Assembly: GCA_024655965.1 (NCBI GenBank)
Contig: JANLFL010000002.1
Location: forward strand, 62,001-126,000
From: Caldisericota bacterium
GTDB taxonomy: Bacteria; Caldisericota; JANLFM01
Direction: 5' to 3'
DNA: 64,000 bases
Positions 27,954 to 36,215 of the stretch are shown piece by piece; positions within the stretch are counted from its first letter, which is position 1, and the number at the start of each line of letters is the position of its first letter. The notes under the pieces were generated by a model. That model saw nothing but the letters and a program-made list of their open reading frames with translations, was not told the origin of the DNA and did not search any database. A program made the translations under genes and the position numbers.

Positions 27954-28961
27954 TTGAAAATAGCAGTTGTTTTCAGCCCACCCCGGGAAGGGGAAGAATC
28001 GGAGGAATACGACCCTCCAGAACACGCAGCAAGAATTGCTCTGGCAATTTCCAGAAATGGCTATGAGCCGTTAATCTTTTCCGATCTCGAGGTTTTCGAA
28101 AACCCCCGGATTTTGAAGGATTTCCAGGTCAATTTGGTGTTCAACATCGCCGAAGGAACGATCGGCATGGAGGATCGGGAGGCAATTATTCCTGCAATCT
28201 GTACCGCTATGGGGATCAAATTCCTGGGTACTGGAGTTTTAGGATCGGCGATCTGTCTGGACAAGTCCATGACCAACGCCGTTTTAAAAGCAAACGGAAT
28301 TCCCGTGCCAGAATGGGTGCTGGTGAAAAGCCCGAGAGACCTAAAAGGGATTAAACTCCCCCTCCCGGCGATTGTGAAATTCAACAACGAGGGTTCAAGT
28401 ATGGGAATTGGGCCCCTTTCGGTCTGCCAGACTGAGGAGGAAGTGATCGATCAAGCCTTCAGGCTCTGGGGCAAACTTAAGGAGCCCCTTCTGATCCAGA
28501 GGTTCATCCTGGGGAGGGAGGTCAACGCGGGCTTAATCGGCAACCCCCCAGACTGGGTCGAATTGGGGGTCCTGGCCCTGGAATACAAGAACCCATGGAA
28601 CATAACAATGGAGGGATCCTTCAGCGAGGGAGAAGGGGAACATTGCTATCCGGAAAAAGAACTGGCATCCCGTGCTTTGAAACTTACCAAGAAAATATTC
28701 CAGGCGCTCCGCTTGCATGACATGGTCAGGGTGGATTTCAAGGTTTACAAAGGGGAACTTTACGCCATCGACATCAACCAGTACCCTGCCCTGGCGGAAG
28801 GGAGGATGTTCTCCCGCCTGGCTTACTCCATTGGCTTAAACTACGACCAGATGATCGGAAAAATAATCGAAGCGGGTATCGATCGACTCTTTCCCGAAAA
28901 GAGGCTTCAGCGGGTTGTCTCCATGGACCATTACCTTCTGGGGACAAGGGCGAATATTTAA
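27954..28961 (+). CDS. ATP-grasp ligase, D-alanine-D-alanine-ligase-like
   Basis: A 335-residue ATP-grasp protein. It has VFNIAEGTIGMEDREA around residues 62-77, KFNNEGSSMGIG (about 141-152) for the ATP loop and YAIDINQYPALAEGR at the metal-binding end. These follow D-Ala-D-Ala ligase order. The final motif reads INQYPAL where wall ligases usually have INTLPG, so a different dipeptide or amino-acid ligase is possible. The TTG start has AAGGAA six bases upstream, and an earlier AAGGAGG is too distant. Confidence 0.68.
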   Translation: MKIAVVFSPPREGEESEEYDPPEHAARIALAISRNGYEPLIFSDLEVFENPRILKDFQVNLVFNIAEGTIGMEDREAIIPAICTAMGIKFLGTGVLGSAICLDKSMTNAVLKANGIPVPEWVLVKSPRDLKGIKLPLPAIVKFNNEGSSMGIGPLSVCQTEEEVIDQAFRLWGKLKEPLLIQRFILGREVNAGLIGNPPDWVELGVLALEYKNPWNITMEGSFSEGEGEHCYPEKELASRALKLTKKIFQALRLHDMVRVDFKVYKGELYAIDINQYPALAEGRMFSRLAYSIGLNYDQMIGKIIEAGIDRLFPEKRLQRVVSMDHYLLGTRANI

Positions 28962-29191
28962 GGGGATTCTGGTTCTTCTTCTCCAGAGATAAGCTCCAGG
29001 GCTTCTCCCAGAAGATGGGAAGGTACGAGAATTTCGATGGCCCCCAGGGGCTCAACGGTCAACCCGTAAACTTTTCCCAGAGCCTCTCCTCTTTCAAAAA
29101 CGGGGAAACCCGCATCTTCCAGTTTCCCCTTTACCAGAGAGGCTTCGATCGGATTATCCGTCCTGAAAACAACCACCCATTCGCTTTTCAA
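28958..29191 (-). CDS. DUF2007-like small protein
   Basis: A 77-residue protein: WVVVFRTDNPIEASLVKGKLEDAGF matches the DUF2007 (putative signal-transducing) start in part, followed by AIEILVPSHLLGEALELI. The pattern resembles a small ferredoxin-like fold. The function is unknown. It overlaps the end of the ATP-grasp gene by 4 bp. It follows the zinc-ribbon membrane protein gene by 14 bp. Confidence 0.75.
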   Translation of the reverse strand: MKSEWVVVFRTDNPIEASLVKGKLEDAGFPVFERGEALGKVYGLTVEPLGAIEILVPSHLLGEALELISGEEEPESP

Positions 29192-29205
29192 TTATCACCC
29201 TTCCT

Positions 29206-29601
29206 TTAAAGCTTGGCCCCGCAGTTCTGACAGAAAAGGTCCCCGGGTTTTATTCTTGCCCCGCAATTTGGGCATGTAGGGCCAGAAACTGCTTGCGGTT
29301 GCGGAGGAACAGTCCTGGGGGAGAGGCTTGATTCGATGGAAATCAGAACAGAGAGAATTCCGCTAAACACCAAAAGGGCCGCCCACCCGGCAATGCCCCC
29401 AATGATAAATACCACAAAGGCCACCCAGCGCATGGCCCTGATGTTCTCAGGTCCCATACCGGGAGGATACTGAACATTGCGCATCCAATAATCCATTGGC
29501 GCAGTCAAAACGACAATCGCCATTACAATACTGACCACAAGAACCACCCAGGCGAGAACCTGGAGAACCCCGCCGGCAAAACGAAAAAGCGCGAACTTCA
29601 A
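29206..29601 (-). CDS. Membrane protein with C-terminal zinc ribbon
   Basis: A 131-residue protein with two to three hydrophobic segments (VLQVLAWVVLVVSIVMAIVV; AFVVFIIGGIAGWAALLVF). It ends in a zinc ribbon, CPNCGARIKPGDLFCQNCGAKL, shown here as CPNCG and CQNCG pairs. The function is unknown. Similar zinc-ribbon membrane proteins are common next to uncharacterised genes. The ATG has a GGGGGTG site. It is probably cotranscribed with the DUF2007 gene. Confidence 0.75.
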   Translation of the reverse strand: MKFALFRFAGGVLQVLAWVVLVVSIVMAIVVLTAPMDYWMRNVQYPPGMGPENIRAMRWVAFVVFIIGGIAGWAALLVFSGILSVLISIESSLSPRTVPPQPQAVSGPTCPNCGARIKPGDLFCQNCGAKL

Positions 29602-29673
29602 AAAATCACCCCCTTTAGATCAATTTTATCAGAAAAGAGGAGAATTAATCCGTTTCCGTTTTATAATCAAGGA

Positions 29674-29880
29674 GTGAACTACATCTGGATTATCCTCTGG
29701 CTTTTGGTTGGGCTCTGGTCCGCGGCCTTGAACAAGAAGCGCACCCTTCCCGGGGTCCTTCTTTTCGCCCTCCTCGGACCCTTCGGAATACTGGTCTTCG
29801 CCCTCACCCCGCCCCGAAAAACCCCCTCCGACCAGCCCACCACCAGCGATGACCAGAACTCCAAGGGAAGAAAGGAGTAG
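29674..29880 (+). CDS. Small hypothetical membrane protein
   Basis: A 68-residue frame with two hydrophobic stretches (IWIILWLLVGLWSAAL; GVLLFALLGPFGILVFAL) and a polar Pro/Thr/Ser-rich tail. The GTG start has AAGGAG directly against it, closer than usual, so the exact start is uncertain. No family is recognised. A second tiny membrane frame follows 11 bp later. Confidence 0.55.
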   Translation: MNYIWIILWLLVGLWSAALNKKRTLPGVLLFALLGPFGILVFALTPPRKTPSDQPTTSDDQNSKGRKE

Positions 29881-29891
29881 AAAGGAGCCAA

Positions 29892-30011
29892 ATGGATTTC
29901 TGGTCCGGGCCCTGGCCCTGGATAATAATCGGGTTAATTTTCCTCCTGGTGGTCCTCCGGGCGATAGCCATCGGGAGGCGCTACCGGAGAAAAACCGGAA
30001 GAAAACCCTAA
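29892..30011 (+). CDS. Possible 39-residue single-pass membrane microprotein
   Basis: An ATG five bases after AAAGGAG opens a 39-codon frame. It starts MDFWSGPWPW, has a 13-residue hydrophobic segment (IIIGLIFLLVVLR) and ends in a basic tail (GRRYRRKTGRKP). The positive-inside pattern and good ribosome site suggest it is real. It overlaps the convergent NTPase gene by 78 bp, which argues for caution. Confidence 0.45.
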   Translation: MDFWSGPWPWIIIGLIFLLVVLRAIAIGRRYRRKTGRKP

Positions 30012-30521
30012 ATCCTCAAGCGTTTTCTTCCCCCATTTCCAAGCTTCGGCGACACTCAGGACCCTGGAATCTTTCCAGAGGGATCGGGCGGGATCAACCA
30101 TCTCCGGTCTGATCACAACCAGGGCAAGACGAAAATTACGGCTGTCAATCGCCCTGAAAGCCTCCATGAAGCCCTGGCGAAATTCGAATTCCAGGGGTCC
30201 CAATTCGTCCACAATTAAAACCCGGCAGGGGACGGCCTCCCTAAGGAAGGAGTTGACCCAGAGAATGGTTTCCGGGTCGAATACCCAGGGGGCCAGACGG
30301 GGGATTTTCAAACCCTCCCCATTTTTTTGCGCAAGCACCCTCTTTTCCCCGGAGCGGATGTCCTGAGACCAGATCCCGGTTTTTTCCCCACCATGGAATT
30401 CGGGCGGGGAGATTACCCCGCGGACATCGATCCCTCCTTTTTTAAGTTCCCAGGAAAACCACTGGCAAAAGGAGGTCTTCCCCGAACCAAAAGGTCCTGT
30501 AAGGATAAAAATACCCTTCAA
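29934..30521 (-). CDS. THEP1-like nucleoside-triphosphatase
   Basis: A 195-residue P-loop protein of the NTPase_1/THEP1 family. Walker A is LTGPFGSGKTSF (about 7-18), Walker B is VLIVDELGPLEFEF (about 99-112), and a late VVIRPEMVD segment fits. The family hydrolyses NTPs in vitro, and the natural role is unclear. The TTG start lies inside the stop of the ABC ATPase (TTGA), so it is the last gene of a transport operon. The last 24 residues look poorly constrained. Confidence 0.82.
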   Translation of the reverse strand: MKGIFILTGPFGSGKTSFCQWFSWELKKGGIDVRGVISPPEFHGGEKTGIWSQDIRSGEKRVLAQKNGEGLKIPRLAPWVFDPETILWVNSFLREAVPCRVLIVDELGPLEFEFRQGFMEAFRAIDSRNFRLALVVIRPEMVDPARSLWKDSRVLSVAEAWKWGKKTLEDLGFSSGFSPVAPPDGYRPEDHQEEN

Positions 30522-31309
30522 GGCCCCCTACCCCACCTTCCGTTATGGGGGAAAACCATCCTCCTTCCCTCCAACTCCATGACCCTTACCGGGATCCCGT
30601 AAGTTTCGCGAAGGCTTTCCTCGTGGAGGACTTCCTCCGGCCTTCCAAAAAGGGATGGGGAAGATTTCCGGAGGAGTAAAACCCTGTCGGCGATTACCCC
30701 TGCGGAGTTGGGGTCGTGGGTGGAGAAGATGACCGTCACCCCATCATCTTTTAAGTTGGAAAGGACCTCGAGGAGCATGGATTGGTTCCTGAGGTCCAGG
30801 TGGGCAAGGGGTTCATCGAGGAGGAGGATTCCCGGCATCTGCGCCAGAGCCCGGGAGATGATCACCAGTTGCTTTTCCCCTCCGCTCAAGGAGGTAAGGT
30901 AGCGGTCCTTCAAGTGCAGGGTGCCCGTGCGTTCCAGGGATTGAAGGGCGACCTTCAAATCTTCACCCCTGGGGGACTCGAGGGGGTTCAAGTAGGGAGC
31001 CCTCCCCAAGAGGACGTATTCCAGGACAGTGAACTCGAAAGCCACCCTCTCCTCCTGCCTGGCAAGGCCCATCAGCTTGCTCAATTCCGACCTTGAATAG
31101 GACCGAATCTCCCGCCCGAAAATTTCGATTTCCCCATTTTGGGGGGAAAGCTGTCCCAGGATCAGATGAAGGAGGGTGGTTTTTCCCGAACCGTTGGGAC
31201 CGAGGAGGGCAAGGATCAGGCCCTTTTCCAGGGAAAATGAGAGGTCACGGATTACGGGTTTTCCGGGAAAATAGGAAAAGGAAACTCCGGCTAAAGAGAG
31301 AGCTTTCAT
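30518..31309 (-). CDS. FecCD-type importer ATPase
   Basis: A 263-residue ABC ATPase. Walker A is LGPNGSGKTTLLH near residue 37, the Q-loop region is MGLARQEERVAFEF, the signature is LSGGEKQLVIISRA and Walker B is ILLLDEPLAHLD. It matches FecE/BtuD/FhuC-like subunits for siderophore, heme, cobalamin or metal-complex import. A longer in-frame extension to 31534 exists, but ATG 31309 overlaps the permease stop (ATGA) and is preferred. It is coupled to the NTPase downstream. Confidence 0.9.
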   Translation of the reverse strand: MKALSLAGVSFSYFPGKPVIRDLSFSLEKGLILALLGPNGSGKTTLLHLILGQLSPQNGEIEIFGREIRSYSRSELSKLMGLARQEERVAFEFTVLEYVLLGRAPYLNPLESPRGEDLKVALQSLERTGTLHLKDRYLTSLSGGEKQLVIISRALAQMPGILLLDEPLAHLDLRNQSMLLEVLSNLKDDGVTVIFSTHDPNSAGVIADRVLLLRKSSPSLFGRPEEVLHEESLRETYGIPVRVMELEGRRMVFPHNGRWGRGP

Positions 31310-32340
31310 GGAAAACCCCTCGTCTGAGGCCGGGTGAGGAGGAGAAGGAAGGCGGTGGCCCCTAAAAAGGCGGTGAGGATCCCCAGGGGGATTTCCCCCC
31401 AGAGGAGGGTCCGGGCAACCGTGTCGCAGAAGAGGCAGAAGATGCCCCCAAGAAACAGGGAAGCGGGAAGGGAAAACTGTGAACTTGCCCCAACGAGCCT
31501 CCGGGAGATATGGGGGACGATCAACCCCACCCATCCGACTACTCCGGCGATGGCCACCATTACGGCCACCGGGATCACCGCCAGGGACACGACCATCACC
31601 CTCTCCTTCCCGGACCTGATCCCCAAAGAAAAGGCCGTGCTCTCATCCAGGGTGAGAAGGTTGATCCGCCACCTGATCAAAAGAAGCAAAAAGAGGGGGA
31701 CAAAAACAAAAGGAAAAGCGAAGAGGAACTGCTTCCAGTCGCTTCCCCAAAGGCCACCAAGGAGCCAGAAGGTGATTTCCGGGAGTTGCTTCAAGGGATC
31801 CGCCAGGTACTTCAACACCCCCACCCCCGCGGAAAACAGGGCGGAGATGGCGATCCCGGAGAGGATCAGCCTCAGGATCCATCCCCCGAAGCGAAGCCTC
31901 CGGGCAAGGAAAACTGAGAGGAAAAGGCCGAGGAGGGAAAACAGGGAAGCGACGGCCTCGGTTGCAAAGAGCGATCCCCCAAGGAAGACGATTGCCAGGC
32001 AGGCCCCGAAGGCCGCCCCTTGAGATACTCCCAGGAACCCAGGTTCAACCAGAGGGTTTCGAAAGATCATCTGGAGGATCAACCCCGAGCCGGACAAACT
32101 GGCCCCCAAAAGAACGGAGAGGAGAACCCGGGGGAGCCGGTAATTTAACATCAGATTTAAAGCCGAGGGGTCGGAGAAGATCGCCTGAGGGGTTTGGAAC
32201 GAGGGATAAGGGTATCTTCCCAAAAGGAGGGAAAGGATAAAGAGGATGATTAGAAGAAGGCCGAAAAGGAAGATCCTTCCTCCCCTGACCCGATTCTGTA
32301 ACTGGGCCCCCTCAAGCCCCAGAGATGGTTGTTCCTTCAA
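31306..32340 (-). CDS. FecCD-family ABC permease
   Basis: A 344-residue protein with about nine to ten hydrophobic segments. Family features are YRLPRVLLSVLLGASLSGSG and GFLGVSQGAAFGA in the first half, WLLGGLWGSDWKQ mid-protein, and AGVVGWVGLIVPHISRRLVG, the cytoplasmic coupling loop. The partner is the ATPase downstream, and the substrate is set by the binding protein. The TTG start sits within the binding-protein stop (TTGA), a second such junction in the same operon. Confidence 0.9.
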   Translation of the reverse strand: MKEQPSLGLEGAQLQNRVRGGRIFLFGLLLIILFILSLLLGRYPYPSFQTPQAIFSDPSALNLMLNYRLPRVLLSVLLGASLSGSGLILQMIFRNPLVEPGFLGVSQGAAFGACLAIVFLGGSLFATEAVASLFSLLGLFLSVFLARRLRFGGWILRLILSGIAISALFSAGVGVLKYLADPLKQLPEITFWLLGGLWGSDWKQFLFAFPFVFVPLFLLLLIRWRINLLTLDESTAFSLGIRSGKERVMVVSLAVIPVAVMVAIAGVVGWVGLIVPHISRRLVGASSQFSLPASLFLGGIFCLFCDTVARTLLWGEIPLGILTAFLGATAFLLLLTRPQTRGFP

Positions 32341-33428
32341 TCCAGGCTCCCCTTCAATACCGGGAATATCGTTTCTTCAACTTGTTTCTCGCTCATCCCG
32401 TAAAGTTCCCCAAAAAAATTTTTTATTTCCTCTTTCATTTCAGCCTGGAAAGTCCCGGGGTGGAGAATTCGAGCCATCCACTCCAACCCTAAAATCCAGC
32501 GGGGGTCAGGTTGGTCCCAGGAGAGAAAATCCGCGGGGAAACCGTAAATTCTCCCATTTTTTACAGCCTTCATCTGTCCCCAACCAGGGTCGCTTTTCAG
32601 CTTCTCCACAAGGTCCCCAGAATCCTTCCCGTAAGAGATGAGGATGCAGACCTCTGGATCCCAAAAGAGAACCTGCTCCAGGTTTACCACGGTAAATCCC
32701 CCACCGCTTTCCCCCGAGGCCCACACCGGCCTTCCTCCCGCAAGGGAGACCATGGAAGTTTGGATCCAGGAAGATGGAGGAACGCTTAAGGAATAAGAAC
32801 CGCCTTTCTCGCTATACTGGGCAAGAAGGACGGAGGGGCGATCAGAAACATTTTCCAAATACCGCTTTAAGGAATCGAGCCTGGTCTGGTAAAAACCCTT
32901 GATTTCCTCCGCCCGCTCAGGCGCATTAAAAACCCCACCGAGGATTCCGATGTCCCTCAAAAAGCTCTCCGGGGTCTCCAGGTCCAGGTAGCAGACCTTG
33001 ATCCCCAGCCTCTCGAGAGGGGCTCCACTTTTTTCCCGAAGGTAACTTTTCATCAAAACCAGGTCCGGTTTCAAAGCGGCAATCTGCTCCGGCCCGACCT
33101 CGTATTCCAGGACCTGCTTCTCTTTCATTTTGGGGTCAATCAGAGAAAGGAAGGGAAGAGGATCGTTCAGCCCCCCTCCCGAATAGGCGATCAACTTATC
33201 TCCCGCCCCGGGGAAGAGATAGAGGGCGTCGAGGATCATGAATGACGCTTTTCCCGCAACCACGATCCTGGAAGGAGGGGTGAGGAAGAAGATTTCCCGG
33301 GAAAGGGCATCGACGATCTTGTAAGCCCCGAGGGAATCGGAAGAATTTTGAAGCCCTCCAGCGCAGGAGGAAAGGAGAGAAAGACCAATCAAGAAAACGA
33401 GTATCAAAAAAACTGCCCTGATTTTCAA
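32337..33428 (-). CDS. ABC importer substrate-binding lipoprotein (PF01497 type)
   Basis: A 363-residue exported protein with a lipoprotein signal (VFLILVFLIGLSLLSSC; Cys near residue 19). It then has the two-lobed BtuF/FepB-like fold: PSRIVVAGKASFMILDAL, VGPEQIAALKPDLVLM, GIKVCYLDLETPESFLRDI, NGRIYGFPADF. The ligand may be a metal complex, heme, cobalamin or molybdate. The divergent DUF364 gene suggests a heavy metal. TTG 33428 is chosen because AAGGAG lies nine bases upstream. A longer frame to 33671 crosses the regulatory region. Confidence 0.85.
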   Translation of the reverse strand: MKIRAVFLILVFLIGLSLLSSCAGGLQNSSDSLGAYKIVDALSREIFFLTPPSRIVVAGKASFMILDALYLFPGAGDKLIAYSGGGLNDPLPFLSLIDPKMKEKQVLEYEVGPEQIAALKPDLVLMKSYLREKSGAPLERLGIKVCYLDLETPESFLRDIGILGGVFNAPERAEEIKGFYQTRLDSLKRYLENVSDRPSVLLAQYSEKGGSYSLSVPPSSWIQTSMVSLAGGRPVWASGESGGGFTVVNLEQVLFWDPEVCILISYGKDSGDLVEKLKSDPGWGQMKAVKNGRIYGFPADFLSWDQPDPRWILGLEWMARILHPGTFQAEMKEEIKNFFGELYGMSEKQVEETIFPVLKGSLD

Positions 33429-33444
33429 GAAAAACAACTCCTTT

Positions 33445-33480
33445 GCAAAATTGTGGTTCAAATTATAACCATAAAATTGC
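33445..33480. promoter_or_regulatory. 36-bp imperfect inverted repeat in a divergent promoter
   Basis: Arms 33445-33458 and 33467-33480 match at 11 of 14 positions (GCAAAATTGTGGTT against GCAATTTTATGGTT). It spans the TATAAT at 33462-33467 that would serve the binding-protein gene (TTGTTT at 33484-33489, 16-bp spacer). It is a likely operator controlling both divergent genes. Confidence 0.5.
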
Positions 33481-33521
33481 AAAAAACAATTCTCCGAGTT
33501 ATCCTCAAGCAAGGATTGACT

Positions 33522-34259
33522 ATGGTAAAAAGAATGAAGGTCGCTCAGGGGATTTTGAATTCCTTGAAAGAGGATTCCCCGGTGCGGGAAATCAGGATCG
33601 GGGTTTTCTGGACCGGGGTCTGGAGCAAAAGGTGCGGGATCGCCCTCACCCTTCAACCCGGCCACGAACACCTCCCCGCGATTCGGAAGGCGGGGAACCT
33701 GAAAGAAAAAACCGCTCTGGAGCTGGCGAATTTATGGGACTCGGATTTAATCACCGAGCGGTCGGTGGCCGTGGCGGCGATCAACTCCCTGATCGAGCCT
33801 GCGGAGGAACCTTTAATGGACCTCGATGCCGGGGAGATCCTGCTTGAAAGGGGAGCGGGGAAGCGCATCGCCTTAGTGGGTCACTTTCCCTTCGTCTCAC
33901 AACTGAAAGAGGTTGCCAGTGAACTGTGGGTCCTGGAACTCAACCCCCAACCAGGTGACCTTCCCGCATCCGCAGCCCCCCAGATCATCCCTCAGGCAGA
34001 GATCCTGGCAATCACCGGGTCGGCCCTGATCAATGGTACGATCGACCAGCTTCTGGAACTTGCAAGCCCCAAAAGCTTCGTAATCGTGATGGGACCTTCC
34101 GCGCCCCTCTCCCGGGTGTGGTTCGATTTCGGGGTGGATGTGGTTTCCTCCAGCCTGGTAATTGACCCTCCACGAGTTCTGGAGTGCCTTTCTCAAGGGG
34201 GGAATCTGCACCAGATGGTCCCCTTCGGGATTAGGAAGGTAAGCTTAATTAAAAAGTAG
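33522..34259 (+). CDS. DUF364 putative heavy-metal-chelation protein
   Basis: A 245-residue protein. An N-terminal DUF4213-like part (EIRIGVFWTGVWSKRCGIAL) precedes the DUF364 Rossmann-like domain (ALVGHFPFVSQLKEVA, ELNPQPGDLPASAAPQIIP in part, ILAITGSALINGTID, IVMGPSAPLSRVWFDFGVDV). The Pfam family is named for putative heavy-metal chelation and is often beside ABC importers. Direct chemistry is unknown to me. ATG 33522 has AAGG seven bases upstream. A longer frame to 33348 would overlap the divergent gene. Confidence 0.82.
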   Translation: MVKRMKVAQGILNSLKEDSPVREIRIGVFWTGVWSKRCGIALTLQPGHEHLPAIRKAGNLKEKTALELANLWDSDLITERSVAVAAINSLIEPAEEPLMDLDAGEILLERGAGKRIALVGHFPFVSQLKEVASELWVLELNPQPGDLPASAAPQIIPQAEILAITGSALINGTIDQLLELASPKSFVIVMGPSAPLSRVWFDFGVDVVSSSLVIDPPRVLECLSQGGNLHQMVPFGIRKVSLIKK

Positions 34260-34298
34260 TCTTCATCTGGGGAGGCAAAAAACTCATCCTCAAAAACC

Positions 34299-34323
34299 TT
34301 GCCTGAAAAAACAGGCAAATTTT
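34299..34323 (+). terminator. Possible rho-independent terminator after DUF364
   Basis: TTGCCTG, six A bases, CAGGCAA form a 7-bp hairpin followed by ATTTT. The stem is modest and the T run short. Confidence 0.45.
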
Positions 34324-34377
34324 AAAATTTTGCAAAACTCTAAAGCGGGAAAATTTTGAGCCCCGGGGAGGTTTCTT

Positions 34378-34938
34378 ATGGCTTTGAAACCGCCAAGAAA
34401 GTTCGTCTCCACAGTCAGGGACCTGATCTTCTGGTTTTATGCCCAATTGATTGCCAACTCTGCGGGATTCCCGGACAACTACGCCTTCGTGATGTCCCGG
34501 TATAAAAAACTGAAGTCAGGGGAAATGAAATGGTCCTCAAGCATCAGGGACCACCTGATTGAATGGGACAGGGGGAAGGTTTGCGTCTATTGTGGTTCGG
34601 ATAAGTGCCTTTCTTTGGATCACATAATCCCCGTTTCCAGGGCGGGAGTCGACCCCAGGGTGAAGATACTGCTCGAATCCCTGGACAACTGCGTCTGGGC
34701 TTGCAGGTCCTGCAACTCAAAGAAGGGCGACAGGGACGTCTTCGAATGGTACGGTCCGGAAAGGGTGTATGAGATCCCCCGACTGGTGATGTCCAAATTC
34801 CTGAAACTTTCCTACAGGCTTCACGAAGCGCAGGGTACCCTGGACCTTCCCGATCCAAACATGGACGGGGTCCTGGATATCTACGATCTGGGGGTGGTGA
34901 TCACCGACCTCATTTTGAGAAAAAGCGGAAGAAAATGA
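34378..34938 (+). CDS. HNH endonuclease with dockerin-like C-terminal motif
   Basis: A 186-residue protein. The HNH core has the zinc pairs C69xxC72 and C109xxC112, the DHII motif at 81-84 and N113. An N-terminal region of about 60 residues precedes it. The tail at 159-171 reads DPNMDGVLDIYDL, an exact match to the DxNxDGxxDxxDL calcium-binding half of type I dockerins. This tail is unexpected in a nuclease. The ATG has GGGAGG upstream. It is not linked to the restriction operon 2 kb away. Confidence 0.82.
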   Translation: MALKPPRKFVSTVRDLIFWFYAQLIANSAGFPDNYAFVMSRYKKLKSGEMKWSSSIRDHLIEWDRGKVCVYCGSDKCLSLDHIIPVSRAGVDPRVKILLESLDNCVWACRSCNSKKGDRDVFEWYGPERVYEIPRLVMSKFLKLSYRLHEAQGTLDLPDPNMDGVLDIYDLGVVITDLILRKSGRK

Positions 34939-35059
34939 AGGAATGCTTAGACTACCGCAAGCCCTTCCAAATTCAGAGAATCCACTTTTTTCCTCCCGCG
35001 AAGGCTTGAAGAGGATCAGGCTTTTCCCCGGAAACCACGGGATATAGGATAAGAAAAGG

Positions 35060-35677
35060 ATGGGGAACGAGACTTTTTTTAAAATTTCCCTGATTGCCCT
35101 CTTCACCGCCTTTTCAATTATCCGGATCAATTTCAATTTAAAGGCAATGAAAGCCGGATATCAGACGGTCATCGAGGAAAGCAAAATATATTCAATTATC
35201 CTGGCCCTTTTCATCTGTTATGAGGTTTTCACCCTCTTTCTGTTCCTCCTCTTCCCGGAAACTTTGTCCTGGGGATCCATGGCCATTCCGGCATGGGGAA
35301 GATGGATGGGGGTTGCTCTGGGAATCCTCTCCCTCCTCCTCTTCATCTGGGTTCACATTTACCTGGGGGAGAATTACTCCTCAAAAGTCCGCATTGCTCA
35401 AGAACAGAGGCTTGTAACCACGGGTCCCTACAGGTTTTTGAGGCATCCGATGTACTCCGCCTTTTACCTTCTTCATCTGGCGGTTTTTCTGATCTCCAGC
35501 AACTGGTTCCTGGGGATAAGCTGGACCCTGCTTTTGACCTTGATAATCTCCATCAGGGTAAACAGGGAGGAAAGGATGCTGGTTGAAAAATTCAAGGAGG
35601 AATACCTCGCCTACATGGAAAAGACCGGAAGGTTTTTCCCCGCTTTCAGGTTGAAAAGAAAAAGAGCGGGCTCATAG
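35060..35677 (+). CDS. Membrane methyltransferase of the ICMT/PEMT family
   Basis: A 205-residue protein with four to five hydrophobic segments. The cofactor-binding part is TTGPYRFLRHPMYSAFYLL near residues 115-133, and REERMLVEKFKEEYLAYME follows near 175. These are typical of isoprenylcysteine carboxyl methyltransferase and phospholipid N-methyltransferase homologues in bacteria. The acceptor is unknown, and a lipid is likely. It stands alone, with no clear promoter seen. Confidence 0.8.
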   Translation: MGNETFFKISLIALFTAFSIIRINFNLKAMKAGYQTVIEESKIYSIILALFICYEVFTLFLFLLFPETLSWGSMAIPAWGRWMGVALGILSLLLFIWVHIYLGENYSSKVRIAQEQRLVTTGPYRFLRHPMYSAFYLLHLAVFLISSNWFLGISWTLLLTLIISIRVNREERMLVEKFKEEYLAYMEKTGRFFPAFRLKRKRAGS

Positions 35678-35770
35678 GAAAAGGAAAAAGAAGGAAAACC
35701 TGGATCAAAAGAGTTTCTTCTTGTCTGCGGGTGAATTCAGTCAGGAAAAAAGAATCTGTTAAGGAGAGGT

Positions 35771-35977
35771 TCAGACTTTTTTCACATTTATGGCTTGAGG
35801 TCCCTTTGGTCCCTGGGTAACCTCGAACTCCACCTGGTCCCCTTGTTCCAGGGCCCTGAAGCCCTCCATCTGGATCGCGGAATGGTGAACGAAAATGTCC
35901 TTGCCGTCATCCATCTCGATGAAGCCGTAGCCTTTTTGAGCGCTGAACCACTTTACTTTGCCCTTCATTCTTGCCAT
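35771..35977 (-). CDS. csp: Cold-shock protein (CspA family)
   Basis: A 68-residue OB-fold protein with both RNA-binding motifs, KGYGFIEM (RNP1 variant of KGFGFI) and DIFVHHSAI (RNP2). It binds single-stranded RNA and DNA as an RNA chaperone. ATG 35977 has GGAGG eight bases upstream. A longer frame to 36073 covers the untranslated leader and is not used. tRNA-Arg lies about 165 bp upstream. Confidence 0.96.
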   Translation of the reverse strand: MARMKGKVKWFSAQKGYGFIEMDDGKDIFVHHSAIQMEGFRALEQGDQVEFEVTQGPKGPQAINVKKV

Positions 35978-36142
35978 TAAATACTTCCTCCAAAACCTTT
36001 CGTAAACTCTCTTCCAAAAATGAAAGATAATCAACTTTAGCCCCCGGGGGGGTTTTTGTAAAGGGAAATTCAAATTTAAATTTTCATAAAAGAAATGGAA
36101 GGAATTCCCCTTTTTTGGAAGGGAAAGATATAGGCGAACTGG

Positions 36143-36215
36143 CGGGCCCAGGGAGACTCGAACTCCCAGCCATCGGATTAGAAGTCCGATGCTCTATCCG
36201 TTGAGCTATGGGCCC
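36143..36215 (-). tRNA. tRNA-Arg (TCT)
   Basis: The minus-strand cloverleaf has acceptor GGGCCCA/TGGGCCC, anticodon stem TCGGA/TCCGA with loop CTTCTAA (anticodon TCT), and T stem GGGAG/CTCCC. The discriminator is G. CCA is encoded at 36140-36142. The gene sits at the left border of the AT-richer island. Confidence 0.97.

Noticed and set aside
36030..36055. CCCCCGGGGG palindrome with T run near the cold-shock gene
   Set aside because: It leaves no loop for a stable hairpin and lies upstream of, not after, a gene on the minus strand.
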